Assembly: GCA_903851365.1 (NCBI GenBank)
Contig: CAINOB010000049.1
Coordinates: 1-50,407, forward strand
DNA length: 50,407 bases
DNA from: an uncultured Bacteroidota bacterium
Lineage (GTDB): Bacteria; Bacteroidota; Bacteroidia; Bacteroidales; UBA12481
Direction: 5' to 3'
The notes below the pieces were generated by a model, which searched no databases, was not told the DNA's origin, and saw nothing but the letters and a program-made list of their open reading frames with translations. The translations under genes were made by a program, and so were the position numbers. Shown here one piece after another: positions 7,013 to 14,361 of this stretch (positions are counted from its first letter, which is position 1; each line of letters opens with the position of its first letter).

Positions 7013-8191
7013 TTATTTTATTGCCTTGAGCCTTTTCCCGCCCGCGAGCACGGCAATAACGATAATCAGTAATCCTCCTTCCACCAGCATCGGGATATGC
7101 TTGCCGATGCCGAAAAGTACTCCGGTAAGCGTGCTGCCAACAAAGGATCCGATATTCACAAAGGTGCTGTAAACGCCTGTCACAGTGCCGCGTATCGCAC
7201 TGCCGGTCAGTAAGGTGACAGCAGCCGGAAGCGTTGTGTTCAGCGACATAAATCCGGCCATGAAGAAAAATGCACTGAATATCAGTGTATTAAGTGTTAT
7301 CGGAAGAAGATATAAAACAAACATGCTGGCCAGAAAAAGGCTGAATCCGGATACGAGCACAGTGGTCAGTTTGCCTTTGTCCGCCATGATGCTGCTAACC
7401 CGAAGAAAAATCAGTGCGGTAAGCGTGGTTGGTACGAATACCAGCCAATTCATATCCGTCTTGCCTATTAAATCAAGATTAACAGGTATCAGAAAGAAAA
7501 ACGAGGTGAGGCAGTAATTCATCATCATCCCGGCAAGCAGGTAGCCCCAGACTTTCCGTTGCTTGAAGACATCCATGAAGTCTTTTCTCTTGATGCCGGT
7601 ATGCTTAGCTGGTATATGCGCCGGCAGTGCAATCTGGATAAAAATGATTACCCCGACGATCAGTACAAGAATTCCCAGAAATACCTGGTTCAGGCTCATG
7701 ATCCGATGAAGCAAGGGGCCAACAATAAATGAAAGTATACTGGCCATTCCAACGAATATCCCAGGATAAGCCATAGCCCGACTGCGGCGCTCAGGCTCAA
7801 TGCGGTCGCCGATCCAGGCAAAAAGTACCGTACCAATGGCGCCGGCTCCCTGTACCCCCCGGGCGATGATCAGCATCCATATATTATGGGCAAAAAATCC
7901 GATTAACAAGCCGATTGCATTGATAGACAGGCCAATGATGATCATTTTTTTGCGGCCAATCCGATCACTTAAATTCCCGTATGGAATCTGCAGAAATGCC
8001 ATCGTCAATCCGAAAACTCCGATCGAAAAACCAACGAGTCCTGGCGTATTTCCCTCCAAACCTTCACCGAAAACGGCAAGAAACGGCATTACCAGCAATA
8101 GCCCCAGCTGCAGCAATGCCAGGGTGATGCTTATCCCAATCAGGAACTCCTTCTCCTGCCCTTTAAATAATTTCTCCTTCATTGGTCTCAT
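7013..8191 (-). CDS. Major facilitator superfamily transporter
   Basis: 392 residues, about 12 hydrophobic helices in two six-helix halves. The MFS signature between helices 2 and 3 is visible as GNLSDRIGRKKMIIIG (residues about 72-87), and the second half has a weaker MADKGK loop. Proton-coupled efflux or uptake at the inner membrane is likely; the substrate cannot be told from sequence. It resembles drug-efflux type MFS proteins (YfcJ/tetracycline-like), but no resistance claim is made. Two possible starts: ATG at 8191 and ATG at 8182 (MKEKLFKG), three codons apart. It follows the PhzF-like gene on the same strand, separated by an AT-rich word repeat. Confidence 0.92.
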   Translation of the reverse strand: MRPMKEKLFKGQEKEFLIGISITLALLQLGLLLVMPFLAVFGEGLEGNTPGLVGFSIGVFGLTMAFLQIPYGNLSDRIGRKKMIIIGLSINAIGLLIGFFAHNIWMLIIARGVQGAGAIGTVLFAWIGDRIEPERRSRAMAYPGIFVGMASILSFIVGPLLHRIMSLNQVFLGILVLIVGVIIFIQIALPAHIPAKHTGIKRKDFMDVFKQRKVWGYLLAGMMMNYCLTSFFFLIPVNLDLIGKTDMNWLVFVPTTLTALIFLRVSSIMADKGKLTTVLVSGFSLFLASMFVLYLLPITLNTLIFSAFFFMAGFMSLNTTLPAAVTLLTGSAIRGTVTGVYSTFVNIGSFVGSTLTGVLFGIGKHIPMLVEGGLLIIVIAVLAGGKRLKAIK

Positions 8192-8234
8192 TTTGTTCTG
8201 CCGGTTGAAATCGGCAGCTATTAATATCGGTTTT

Positions 8235-8282
8235 CAATTATCAAATTATCAAATTATCGAATTGTCAAATTGTCAAATTGCC
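8235..8282. repeat. Word repeat: AAATTATC / AAATTGTC octamers
   Basis: Six head-to-tail octamers CAATTATC, AAATTATC, AAATTATC, GAATTGTC, AAATTGTC, AAATTGcc. Two sub-words differ at one base (A to G). The phzF-like stop codon (8265-8267) lies inside, so the repeat encodes the last residues of that protein. Confidence 0.8.
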
Positions 8283-9044
8283 TTCAAGGTAGGTCACCGC
8301 CTCCCCGCCGATCTCCACCCGCGCGCCGCGATTCCTGCAAAAAAGGTCGCCGCCACGCTCGGAGAGCTGGCGGGCAGTGAGTTCTGTTTTAGCTAATTGT
8401 CTCGACCAGTAAGGTACAAGTGTCGTGTGTGCCGATCCGGTTACAGGATCTTCGTTGATTCCTACCTGCGGTCCGAAAAACCGCGATACCACATCAACCC
8501 ATTCCCCCGGGGCCGATACAATGATTCCACGTGCCTTTACTTTGCCCAGCTTGACAAAATCAGGCTTTATGTTTTCAATATCAGACTGTTTTTCATAGAT
8601 CAGCATGTAATCGGTTTTGCCCAGATAGCAAAACATCGGCTCCTTACCGCCCAGCGCCTCAAGCATCCCATCCGGCATTTCGGCCGGATCAAATTCATCA
8701 GCAGGAAAATCAAGAACATATCTTTTGCCTTCGCGGAAAACCCGCAAAGGACCGCTCCTTGACGAGAATTTCAATTCGGTTCCACTGAATCCAAGATGGC
8801 TGAACAGCACATGGGCTGTGGCTAAAGTGGCATGTCCGCACAGGTCGACCTCAACCTTTGGGGTGAACCAGCGGATATGGAATCCTTCGCCCTGGGGAAC
8901 AAAAAATGCGGTTTCAGCCAGATTATTTTCCATTGCAATCCTTTGCATTATCTCATTTTCCGGCCATTCATCCAAAGGCACAACCGCTGCGGGATTTCCG
9001 CTGAACAAGCGACTGGAGAAAGCATCAACCTGGAATATTTTCAT
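8265..9044 (-). CDS. PhzF family isomerase-like protein
   Basis: 259 residues of the PhzF/diaminopimelate-epimerase fold. Evidence: MKIFQVDAFSSRLFSGNPAAV at the start, the catalytic-glutamate segment NNLAETAFF near residue 38, DLCGHATLATAH near 67, and GINEDPVTGSAHTTL near 205. PhzF isomerises a dihydroanthranilate in phenazine synthesis; most bacterial members lie outside such clusters and have unknown substrates, and no phenazine genes are present here. I start it at ATG 9044, because an upstream in-frame start at 9086 would add residues encoded by a GGGTNTC word repeat. Its C-terminus runs into another word repeat. Confidence 0.93.
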   Translation of the reverse strand: MKIFQVDAFSSRLFSGNPAAVVPLDEWPENEIMQRIAMENNLAETAFFVPQGEGFHIRWFTPKVEVDLCGHATLATAHVLFSHLGFSGTELKFSSRSGPLRVFREGKRYVLDFPADEFDPAEMPDGMLEALGGKEPMFCYLGKTDYMLIYEKQSDIENIKPDFVKLGKVKARGIIVSAPGEWVDVVSRFFGPQVGINEDPVTGSAHTTLVPYWSRQLAKTELTARQLSERGGDLFCRNRGARVEIGGEAVTYLEGNLTI

Positions 9045-9045
9045 T

Positions 9046-9073
9046 GGGTTTCGGGTGTCGGGTATCGGGTTAA
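9046..9073. repeat. Word repeat: GGGTTTC / GGGTGTC / GGGTATC / GGGTTAA
   Basis: Four head-to-tail heptamers that share GGGT and differ in the next bases. They occupy the gap between the 960-residue protein's stop (9083) and the phzF-like start (9044). Confidence 0.75.
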
Positions 9074-9082
9074 GTAAAAAGT

Positions 9083-11965
9083 TCAAAGACGGATGATAGG
9101 GATAATAAATTCGATGTTGGTTTTTCTTGTGGGATCGCTCATATCTTGATTCAAAAGTAAAGAAAACCTTACTCCAAGCGGAATATCTATAATATTTAAT
9201 AACCGCGCATCAAAGATCAGTTCAGCACCAGTGGATGCGAAGTTGCCATTGGAGGTGCTGTTTAAACTCTGTGGTATCGAAGCGCGACCGTAATCAGCAA
9301 ATATTGAGCCTCTTACGCGGGAGCAATAAAAGATTCCCCAAAATCCCCAATCAGGATACACCAATGGGAAATGATACGAACCCTGAATCGTGATCATTTT
9401 GTCATTGACAGGTATCGAATATCCCCTCGGATAAATGAAAAGATCCATGTACTGATAATCATTTCCTGAGAGCTCCGATTTCCATCCGGCACTTAATACC
9501 AGATTGTGATTTGGAGCCAGTCCACGCAGGGCAAAATCCGCAATCACCTGTAATTGTCTTGCTTTGATTTCATTAACCGATTGATTGGCGCTTAGTTCAA
9601 TTTTGATTCCCAACGGAGTAGTGATATTCTGATGCGCCTTTTTTCTTACGATGCTGTAGCTTGCTTTCCCACCAATCGAACTGATTACTGAGGTTGAACC
9701 ATAATTATCCGATTCTGAATTCAGATTTTTCGATGAAATGAAATCATAGCCCGCCTGCACATCCGCCTGCCGGTAAAATTCCCCTTTGGTAAAGTCCAAC
9801 GGAACTTCAACCGATGCGGAAATTGTGTTGTCCAGCGCCTGAAGCGAAGGATTGGTCCCGAATCCCAGAGTGTTTGACACCGTGTTGTACCGGTAATTTC
9901 TGGAGACTCCGGCTGAAATAATCGGAAATAATCCTCCATAGGCAATCGATGCGTTAATACCTGGGGCATGCTCATTGTAGAAATATTTCAATCCCCCCGC
10001 CAAGTGGACATTGTTAAGAATATTATCGGAAACAATGCTTAATCCTATGGAGGTGAGATCGGGCAAAAAATTCCAGGTGTGAATCTTGGCTGCATGCGCG
10101 AGCTGACTATATGGTTTAATTTCGAATTTGCGGTCTGGAATTTTGCCGAGTATGTCTCCTCCTTCGGCTTTTATGTAGTTGAAATCAAACGGATTCAATT
10201 TATCCTGACGGGAAAAGTCCGACACAATGGCGGTTAATGAATCCACGGGTGCAGACATCAACCGGTATCCGCTTTTTTGAAAATCGGAGTAAATCAATCT
10301 CTTTTTTAAAGGATCGACCGCCGGATTGTAGGCCCCGAACCTGGTGCTGGTGAGCTGCCGGATCTTACCATCCGATCGTGATAGTGAGAAGATATTGTTG
10401 GTTCCGGTCACGCCGGAGGAGAATAATACCGAATCTTTCATGACCATCAATTCCCCGATAATCTGATCGTTATCCTGGGTTAACCGTGTAAGTGTACCAT
10501 CAGATATTTTCTGGCTGATAATCATCATGCTGCCGTTCGAAGTCCTGGCTGAACTCAGAATGTTATTGCCATCTAAGTCCCATTTGGGGTAGGTGTAAAA
10601 TAGTTTATCCTGATTAGGTAATGCGGAGATCACCGCCCCCGTCCGGCTGTCGAGGATCTTTAACCGGCATTTACCTGTAGGATCAACCTCTGCAATAACA
10701 ATCCGGGTGCCATCTGGGGAAATTGCCGGGGAAAAGTATCGCTGCTTTGAGGTGAGGTACTTTTTCTTGCAAACATCAGTCTGATAAAGGACTACATCAG
10801 AATAATTCTCTGATGAGTATCGTGCGTTCCAGGTTACTTCCGTCCATGCAATCAGGTTTCCGGAGGCAGAGAAATACGGATCCTGTGAGATTCCGGTATT
10901 ACAAATCTTTTGCTCCTTGCTGTCGGGCGTAATACGATAAATTGCGCCGGGGGATTTATAGCTTGCTTTATAAACCAGCAGACTTCCGTCAGGCTGGATG
11001 GTTGGGAACTGATAATTGGTAACGGTTTTGCTCACCGGCGTTATCTGCCGTGCAGGAGTCAATCGCAATCGGCTAAGCTGGTCGGACCATTTCTGCTTGT
11101 AATCGTTGAATGCCTGTTTGTAAAACTGACCGGTAACCAGGTCTGTCTGCCCCCAAAGGGCCATTGCGAATGGATAAATAAGGACACCGCTCAATATTGT
11201 CGATGTGTTAAGTACCTCTTTCCAAAGGTTATTGCCGAATTTTTCCCTCCCATAACTGCAAAGGAGATATCCCAGTTCATATTCATTCGGCACCAGATCA
11301 CGATAGGATCCGTTTCGGGCTTTCATGTAACTGTATGGTTTGCCTTCGGATAAGATGCCTTTATACTGTTGTAAAAATGTGGGAATCCGGCCCCTTCCCT
11401 GTTTTGAAAGGGCTGTTTCGGTGACTACGGCATCACCTTCAAAATACCAAGACGGGATCGTCAGGTTCAGGAGGGTCCCCCATCCGGCATCACCAGTCAG
11501 GACCCAGGCAAGCTTTGTAAATCCCTCACGGCCATTGATATATTGTAAGGCATGGCGATATTCATGAAGCGTGAGGAGGTCGAGCCACGGTAGTGTTCCA
11601 AGTTCAAATCCATCCTGAAGAGGAGTGGTATAAAATTCCGACCGAAATGGTGATACAGTAACATACCCGTTTGATATGATTCCCTGATTATTCAGGATCA
11701 GGTTGATCTTCTTGGTTTTCGGACCAACACTCGAAGTATTGTTCTGGTTGATATAAAGGATATTGGATGCCACCCGGGAAGCTTGTGCCTCCAGCCCTTC
11801 CGGAAAAATAACCCTGATGGCAGGATCGTTGATCTGTTTCCAATGAATGCCGGGCTTGAACCGTCCGAATTCCTGGGCCATTCCATTATCAGCCAATAAT
11901 AGGATAAAGACCAGCGGGAGGAACCTGTAAAATGCAGTCCTGTAAGCGGAACAATCCGGTTTCAT
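9083..11965 (-). CDS. Outer-membrane protein with zinc-peptidase-like, beta-propeller and barrel regions
   Basis: 960 residues. After a signal peptide (cleavage near LADNGMAQ, residue 30), residues 45-290 resemble a gluzincin-type peptidase: LLTLHEYRHALQY gives H134-E135-x-x-H138, and SWYFEGDAVVTE supplies E176 as the likely third zinc ligand, as in MA-like peptidases. Residues about 320-600 hold TolB/WD40-like repeats (FPTIQPDGSLLVY, SPDGTRIVIAEVD, YPKWDLDGNNILSS). The last 300 residues are aromatic/alternating strands ending in IEFIIPIIRL, a surface-antigen-type beta barrel. I infer a protein anchored in the outer membrane; whether peptidase and propeller face outward is unknown. First of three minus-strand genes followed by phzF-like and MFS genes. 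Confidence 0.8.
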   Translation of the reverse strand: MKPDCSAYRTAFYRFLPLVFILLLADNGMAQEFGRFKPGIHWKQINDPAIRVIFPEGLEAQASRVASNILYINQNNTSSVGPKTKKINLILNNQGIISNGYVTVSPFRSEFYTTPLQDGFELGTLPWLDLLTLHEYRHALQYINGREGFTKLAWVLTGDAGWGTLLNLTIPSWYFEGDAVVTETALSKQGRGRIPTFLQQYKGILSEGKPYSYMKARNGSYRDLVPNEYELGYLLCSYGREKFGNNLWKEVLNTSTILSGVLIYPFAMALWGQTDLVTGQFYKQAFNDYKQKWSDQLSRLRLTPARQITPVSKTVTNYQFPTIQPDGSLLVYKASYKSPGAIYRITPDSKEQKICNTGISQDPYFSASGNLIAWTEVTWNARYSSENYSDVVLYQTDVCKKKYLTSKQRYFSPAISPDGTRIVIAEVDPTGKCRLKILDSRTGAVISALPNQDKLFYTYPKWDLDGNNILSSARTSNGSMMIISQKISDGTLTRLTQDNDQIIGELMVMKDSVLFSSGVTGTNNIFSLSRSDGKIRQLTSTRFGAYNPAVDPLKKRLIYSDFQKSGYRLMSAPVDSLTAIVSDFSRQDKLNPFDFNYIKAEGGDILGKIPDRKFEIKPYSQLAHAAKIHTWNFLPDLTSIGLSIVSDNILNNVHLAGGLKYFYNEHAPGINASIAYGGLFPIISAGVSRNYRYNTVSNTLGFGTNPSLQALDNTISASVEVPLDFTKGEFYRQADVQAGYDFISSKNLNSESDNYGSTSVISSIGGKASYSIVRKKAHQNITTPLGIKIELSANQSVNEIKARQLQVIADFALRGLAPNHNLVLSAGWKSELSGNDYQYMDLFIYPRGYSIPVNDKMITIQGSYHFPLVYPDWGFWGIFYCSRVRGSIFADYGRASIPQSLNSTSNGNFASTGAELIFDARLLNIIDIPLGVRFSLLLNQDMSDPTRKTNIEFIIPIIRL

Positions 11966-12000
11966 GCAGAAAGGTTTAGTTAATCTGCTAATTTATTAAA

Positions 12001-12020
12001 CCCCCGGTTAAAACCGAGGG
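12001..12020. repeat. GC-rich hairpin CCCCCGGTTAAAACCGAGGG
   Basis: 9-bp stem with a single G-T pair, flanked by A/T-rich sequence. Read on the minus strand it is followed by TTTAATAAA and could terminate the ferredoxin transcript. In form it belongs with the hairpins at 1183-1253 and 6000-6019. Confidence 0.65.
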
Positions 12021-12036
12021 CTATTTTTAGTTTTTC

Positions 12037-12060
12037 ATTAGCACATTAGCACATTAGCAC
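12037..12060. repeat. Word repeat: three perfect ATTAGCAC octamers
   Basis: ATTAGCAC occurs three times head to tail, followed by ATTTGG, directly after the ferredoxin stop codon. Confidence 0.85.
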
Positions 12061-12067
12061 ATTTGGT

Positions 12068-13036
12068 TTATGCTGTTTTGTGCCAACCTTCCTGCTTTAT
12101 CTTGCCATCAACCGAAACGATGATCAGTTTCATGGGAATCTGCCTGGTGCATTGCGACATGGCCAGCTCTGCCATCTGGAGCAACCCTCCGCAGCAGGGA
12201 ACTTCCATGATCATTACAGTGAGCATGTCGATCTGACTTTCATCGATTAATATCTTCAGTTTTTCAACATATACTTCCCGATTGGAGTCGAGTTTCGGAC
12301 AGGCAATAGCCAAAGTTTTTCCTTGCAAATAGGAAGGGTGAAAACTGCCCAGACTGAATGCGGTGCAATCTGCAGCGAGTAAGAGGTGAGAGCCCTGAAA
12401 GTGACCTGCTCTGGGATTGATCAGGTGCATTTGTACCGGCCAGTGGGTGAGGGCAGAGGCCAGATTTCTTGAAGATGGTATTTCTGCAACCGGGATTGGT
12501 GCGAATACCTGAGTCTTGGATCCTGCACAACCACAATTGCCGCCACTTTCTTCACTATGACCGCCACCGTGATGATGCCCATGGTGATGCCCATGGTGAT
12601 CCTCATGTTTCGGTTGCTCTTGTTTTGCAGATGCGCTTTTTCCCATCGGCAGATCATGAACGGCTTCAAGAACTTCATCGGCATTAAAATCAAGCTTGTC
12701 CTGGTTTTCCAGCATATATTTCACCCCCTGGCGCAGAAAATCCTTTTCCCCATGCTCTTTCAGGTGGCCAAGGTGAGCGATGACCGTATTCTTTCCTTTG
12801 CTGATAATTTGCTGCATTACTTTAATCTCATCATAAGGTTCAGCTTCGCGTTCTTCAATCGTGATAGCTCCCTCCGGGCAGTGACCGATACAGGCACCCA
12901 GGCCGTCGCACATCAGATCGCTAACCAGACGCGCTTTACCGTCGATGATTTGTAAAGCACCTTCATGGCAGTTTGGTACACATAATCCGCAACCATTGCA
13001 TAGCTCCTCGTTGATATTTATTATTTCCCTTTTCAT
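12068..13036 (-). CDS. Two-cluster 4Fe-4S ferredoxin-like protein with His-rich linker
   Basis: 322 residues. The N-terminus has CNGCGLCVPNCHEGA (CxxCxxCxxxC) and a second set MCDGLGACIGHCPEGA, so two Fe-S clusters are likely. A linker near residues 145-175 is packed with histidine and glycine (HHGHHHGHHHGGG) and followed by GNCGCAGS. The C-terminal half carries NPRAGHFQGSHLLLAADCTAF-like and EVPCCGGLLQMAE segments; a redox or metal role is likely. I start at ATG 13036; the longer frame begins with TTG at 13042. It is divergent from a Crp/Fnr regulator. Similar ferredoxin-regulator pairs accompany hybrid-cluster or nitric-oxide stress genes in anaerobes; that link is inference, since no hcp gene is in view. 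Confidence 0.85.
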   Translation of the reverse strand: MKREIININEELCNGCGLCVPNCHEGALQIIDGKARLVSDLMCDGLGACIGHCPEGAITIEEREAEPYDEIKVMQQIISKGKNTVIAHLGHLKEHGEKDFLRQGVKYMLENQDKLDFNADEVLEAVHDLPMGKSASAKQEQPKHEDHHGHHHGHHHGGGHSEESGGNCGCAGSKTQVFAPIPVAEIPSSRNLASALTHWPVQMHLINPRAGHFQGSHLLLAADCTAFSLGSFHPSYLQGKTLAIACPKLDSNREVYVEKLKILIDESQIDMLTVMIMEVPCCGGLLQMAELAMSQCTRQIPMKLIIVSVDGKIKQEGWHKTA

Positions 13037-13077
13037 GATCAAATATTTTCCTGTTTATATATTCTCTTACTTTGTGA

Positions 13078-13085
13078 CAAAACTA
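13078..13085 (-). promoter_or_regulatory. Candidate -7 element TAGTTTTG of the ferredoxin gene
   Basis: On the minus strand TAGTTTTG matches the Bacteroidota TAnnTTTG box. It lies about 42 bases upstream of the ferredoxin ATG. No good TTTG -33 box is visible, which fits an activator-dependent promoter. Confidence 0.4.
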
Positions 13086-13104
13086 TTCTCTTTTTTTTGG
13101 GAAA

Positions 13105-13124
13105 TTTGTTACAAGTGTTACAAA
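13105..13124. promoter_or_regulatory. Candidate Crp/Fnr-family operator TTTGTTACAAGTGTTACAAA
   Basis: 16 of 20 bases are palindromic (TTTGTnACAnnTGTnACAAA), the form expected for Crp/Fnr/HcpR dimers. It is centred about 41 bases upstream of the transcription start predicted for the divergent ferredoxin gene (class II activator spacing) and 12 bases before the regulator's own ATG. A second, shorter TTTGTGACAAA lies at 13071-13081 over the -7 box. Confidence 0.55.
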
Positions 13125-13136
13125 ACTGTCATTAAT

Positions 13137-13811
13137 ATGGATTGGATCGAAAAGGCTTCACAATGTCCTATTTTAAAAGGAGTTGCACCCGATAACCTGC
13201 TTAATCTTTTCAGTAAATTGCAATTTCAGATAAAATCCTATCAGAAGGATGAAGTTTTAGCTATCCAGGGTGATGAGGTTAATCGGCTGATGATCATCAT
13301 TGAGGGTTCGGCCAGAGGTGAAATGACTGATTTTTCAGGTCATATTATCAAGATTGAGGATGTTGCTGCTCCCAAGCCTTTGGCAGGAGCTTTCTTGTTT
13401 GGTAACGATAACCGGTTTCCGGTAGATGTACTCGCTAATGAACCACTTAAAGTTTTGATTATTTATCGCGATGAATTCCTGAAGCTTCTCAGAATGAATG
13501 AAATTGTCCAGATGAATTACCTCAATCTGGTGGGATCAAAGGCACAGTTCCTATCTCGAAAAATAAAGTTCCTTTCCTTTAAAACCATTAAGGGTAAGAT
13601 TGCTCATTACCTTATAGGTTTGAAACCGGACCAGAACGGAACAATACACATTCCTTCTAGTCAGCAGGAACTTGCTGATTTATTTGGGGTTGCAAGGCCA
13701 TCGGTAGCCCGTGCATTGGGCGAACTTGAGCAGGAAGGATTAATCTCCGCCCAGAACAGAACGGTTGATATTCTCGATAAACCAGGCCTGCTGAAGTACC
13801 TGAATGAATAG
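13137..13811 (+). CDS. Crp/Fnr family transcriptional regulator (HcpR-like)
   Basis: 224 residues starting at MDWIEKASQCPILKGV. Residues 1-130 form a cyclic-nucleotide-binding-type beta roll (DEVLAIQGDEVNRLMIIIEG). The C-terminal winged helix reads IPSSQQELADLFGVARPSVARALGELE. The N-terminus lacks the cysteine cluster of oxygen-sensing Fnr. Length, overall pattern and the ferredoxin neighbour resemble HcpR regulators of nitrosative-stress genes, but assignment to that subgroup is inference. The open frame extends 64 codons further upstream, through the intergenic region; that extension is hydrophobic, unlike the family, and covers the operator, so I reject it. A candidate operator ends 12 bases before the start, suggesting autoregulation. 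Confidence 0.88.
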   Translation: MDWIEKASQCPILKGVAPDNLLNLFSKLQFQIKSYQKDEVLAIQGDEVNRLMIIIEGSARGEMTDFSGHIIKIEDVAAPKPLAGAFLFGNDNRFPVDVLANEPLKVLIIYRDEFLKLLRMNEIVQMNYLNLVGSKAQFLSRKIKFLSFKTIKGKIAHYLIGLKPDQNGTIHIPSSQQELADLFGVARPSVARALGELEQEGLISAQNRTVDILDKPGLLKYLNE

Positions 13812-13818
13812 AACTGCC

Positions 13819-14313
13819 TTATTGTTTAAGTAAAACCTCGTCAATAAGTTTCTTGAACCTGGTCTTGTTCTCCTCATGATTCGCACTGGCCCCTGAGGAT
13901 AGCGTTGGCTTGCCTTTCATCGGAATAATCAGGAAGGTTGGTATGTTCTGAACTCCGAACAGACCTGCTAATTCTGGCTCCTTATCGATATTAATCTTGT
14001 AGAAATATACTTTTCCTGCGTATTCAGTCGCCAGCTCATCCAATGCCGGGGCAACTTTTTTGCAGGGTCCGCACCAGTCAGCATAAAAATCAACAATTGC
14101 AGGTTTGTCTCCCTTATAAACCCATTCGGTTTTGTTTTTTTCAAAATCCATCACCTTATTGATAAACTCGCTTCTGGTCAGATTGACCGGCTTATTATCA
14201 ACCGTACCGGCAGTTTTGACAGGTTGTCCGGAAAAGCTGTTCAGTGTGACTGCAATCGCCAATAAGGTTATTAGGAGGGACTTTTTCATCATTCGTTTCA
14301 TTTTATACAACAT
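13819..14313 (-). CDS. Secreted thioredoxin-fold protein
   Basis: 164 residues: signal peptide (MKKSLLITLLAIAVTLNSFS) and a complete thioredoxin domain with FYADWCGPCKKVAP (active-site CGPC at about 81-84) and the cis-proline segment QNIPTFLI. It probably reduces or isomerises disulfides, or accepts electrons, in the periplasm. Start codons at 14313, 14301 and 14292 are all possible; the later ones place the charged residues directly before the hydrophobic core of the signal peptide. It converges with the Crp/Fnr gene, with only seven bases between stops and no visible terminator. Confidence 0.93.
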   Translation of the reverse strand: MLYKMKRMMKKSLLITLLAIAVTLNSFSGQPVKTAGTVDNKPVNLTRSEFINKVMDFEKNKTEWVYKGDKPAIVDFYADWCGPCKKVAPALDELATEYAGKVYFYKINIDKEPELAGLFGVQNIPTFLIIPMKGKPTLSSGASANHEENKTRFKKLIDEVLLKQ

Positions 14314-14361
14314 ATCTATATATATCGATAACGACAGAAATCATGCCAGATTATTGAGAAC

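Noticed and set aside
7800-8396. 198-codon plus-strand frame across the MFS and phzF-like genes
   Set aside because: Antisense to both genes; part of it is the AAATTATC word repeat.
8265-9086. PhzF-like start at 9086
   Set aside because: The added residues are encoded by a GGGTNTC word repeat; MKIFQVDAFS at 9044 is the family start.
4446-12060. Tandem repeats considered as a CRISPR array
   Set aside because: Units are 7-8 bases, contiguous without spacers, and differ at every site; no cas genes are present.
12557-12955. Plus-strand frame of 132 codons in the ferredoxin gene
   Set aside because: Shadow of the Fe-S gene; its Met-rich start is the antisense of the His-rich linker.
12945-13811. 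Crp/Fnr start at 12945
   Set aside because: Adds 64 hydrophobic residues unlike the family and would cover the divergent ferredoxin start and the operator.
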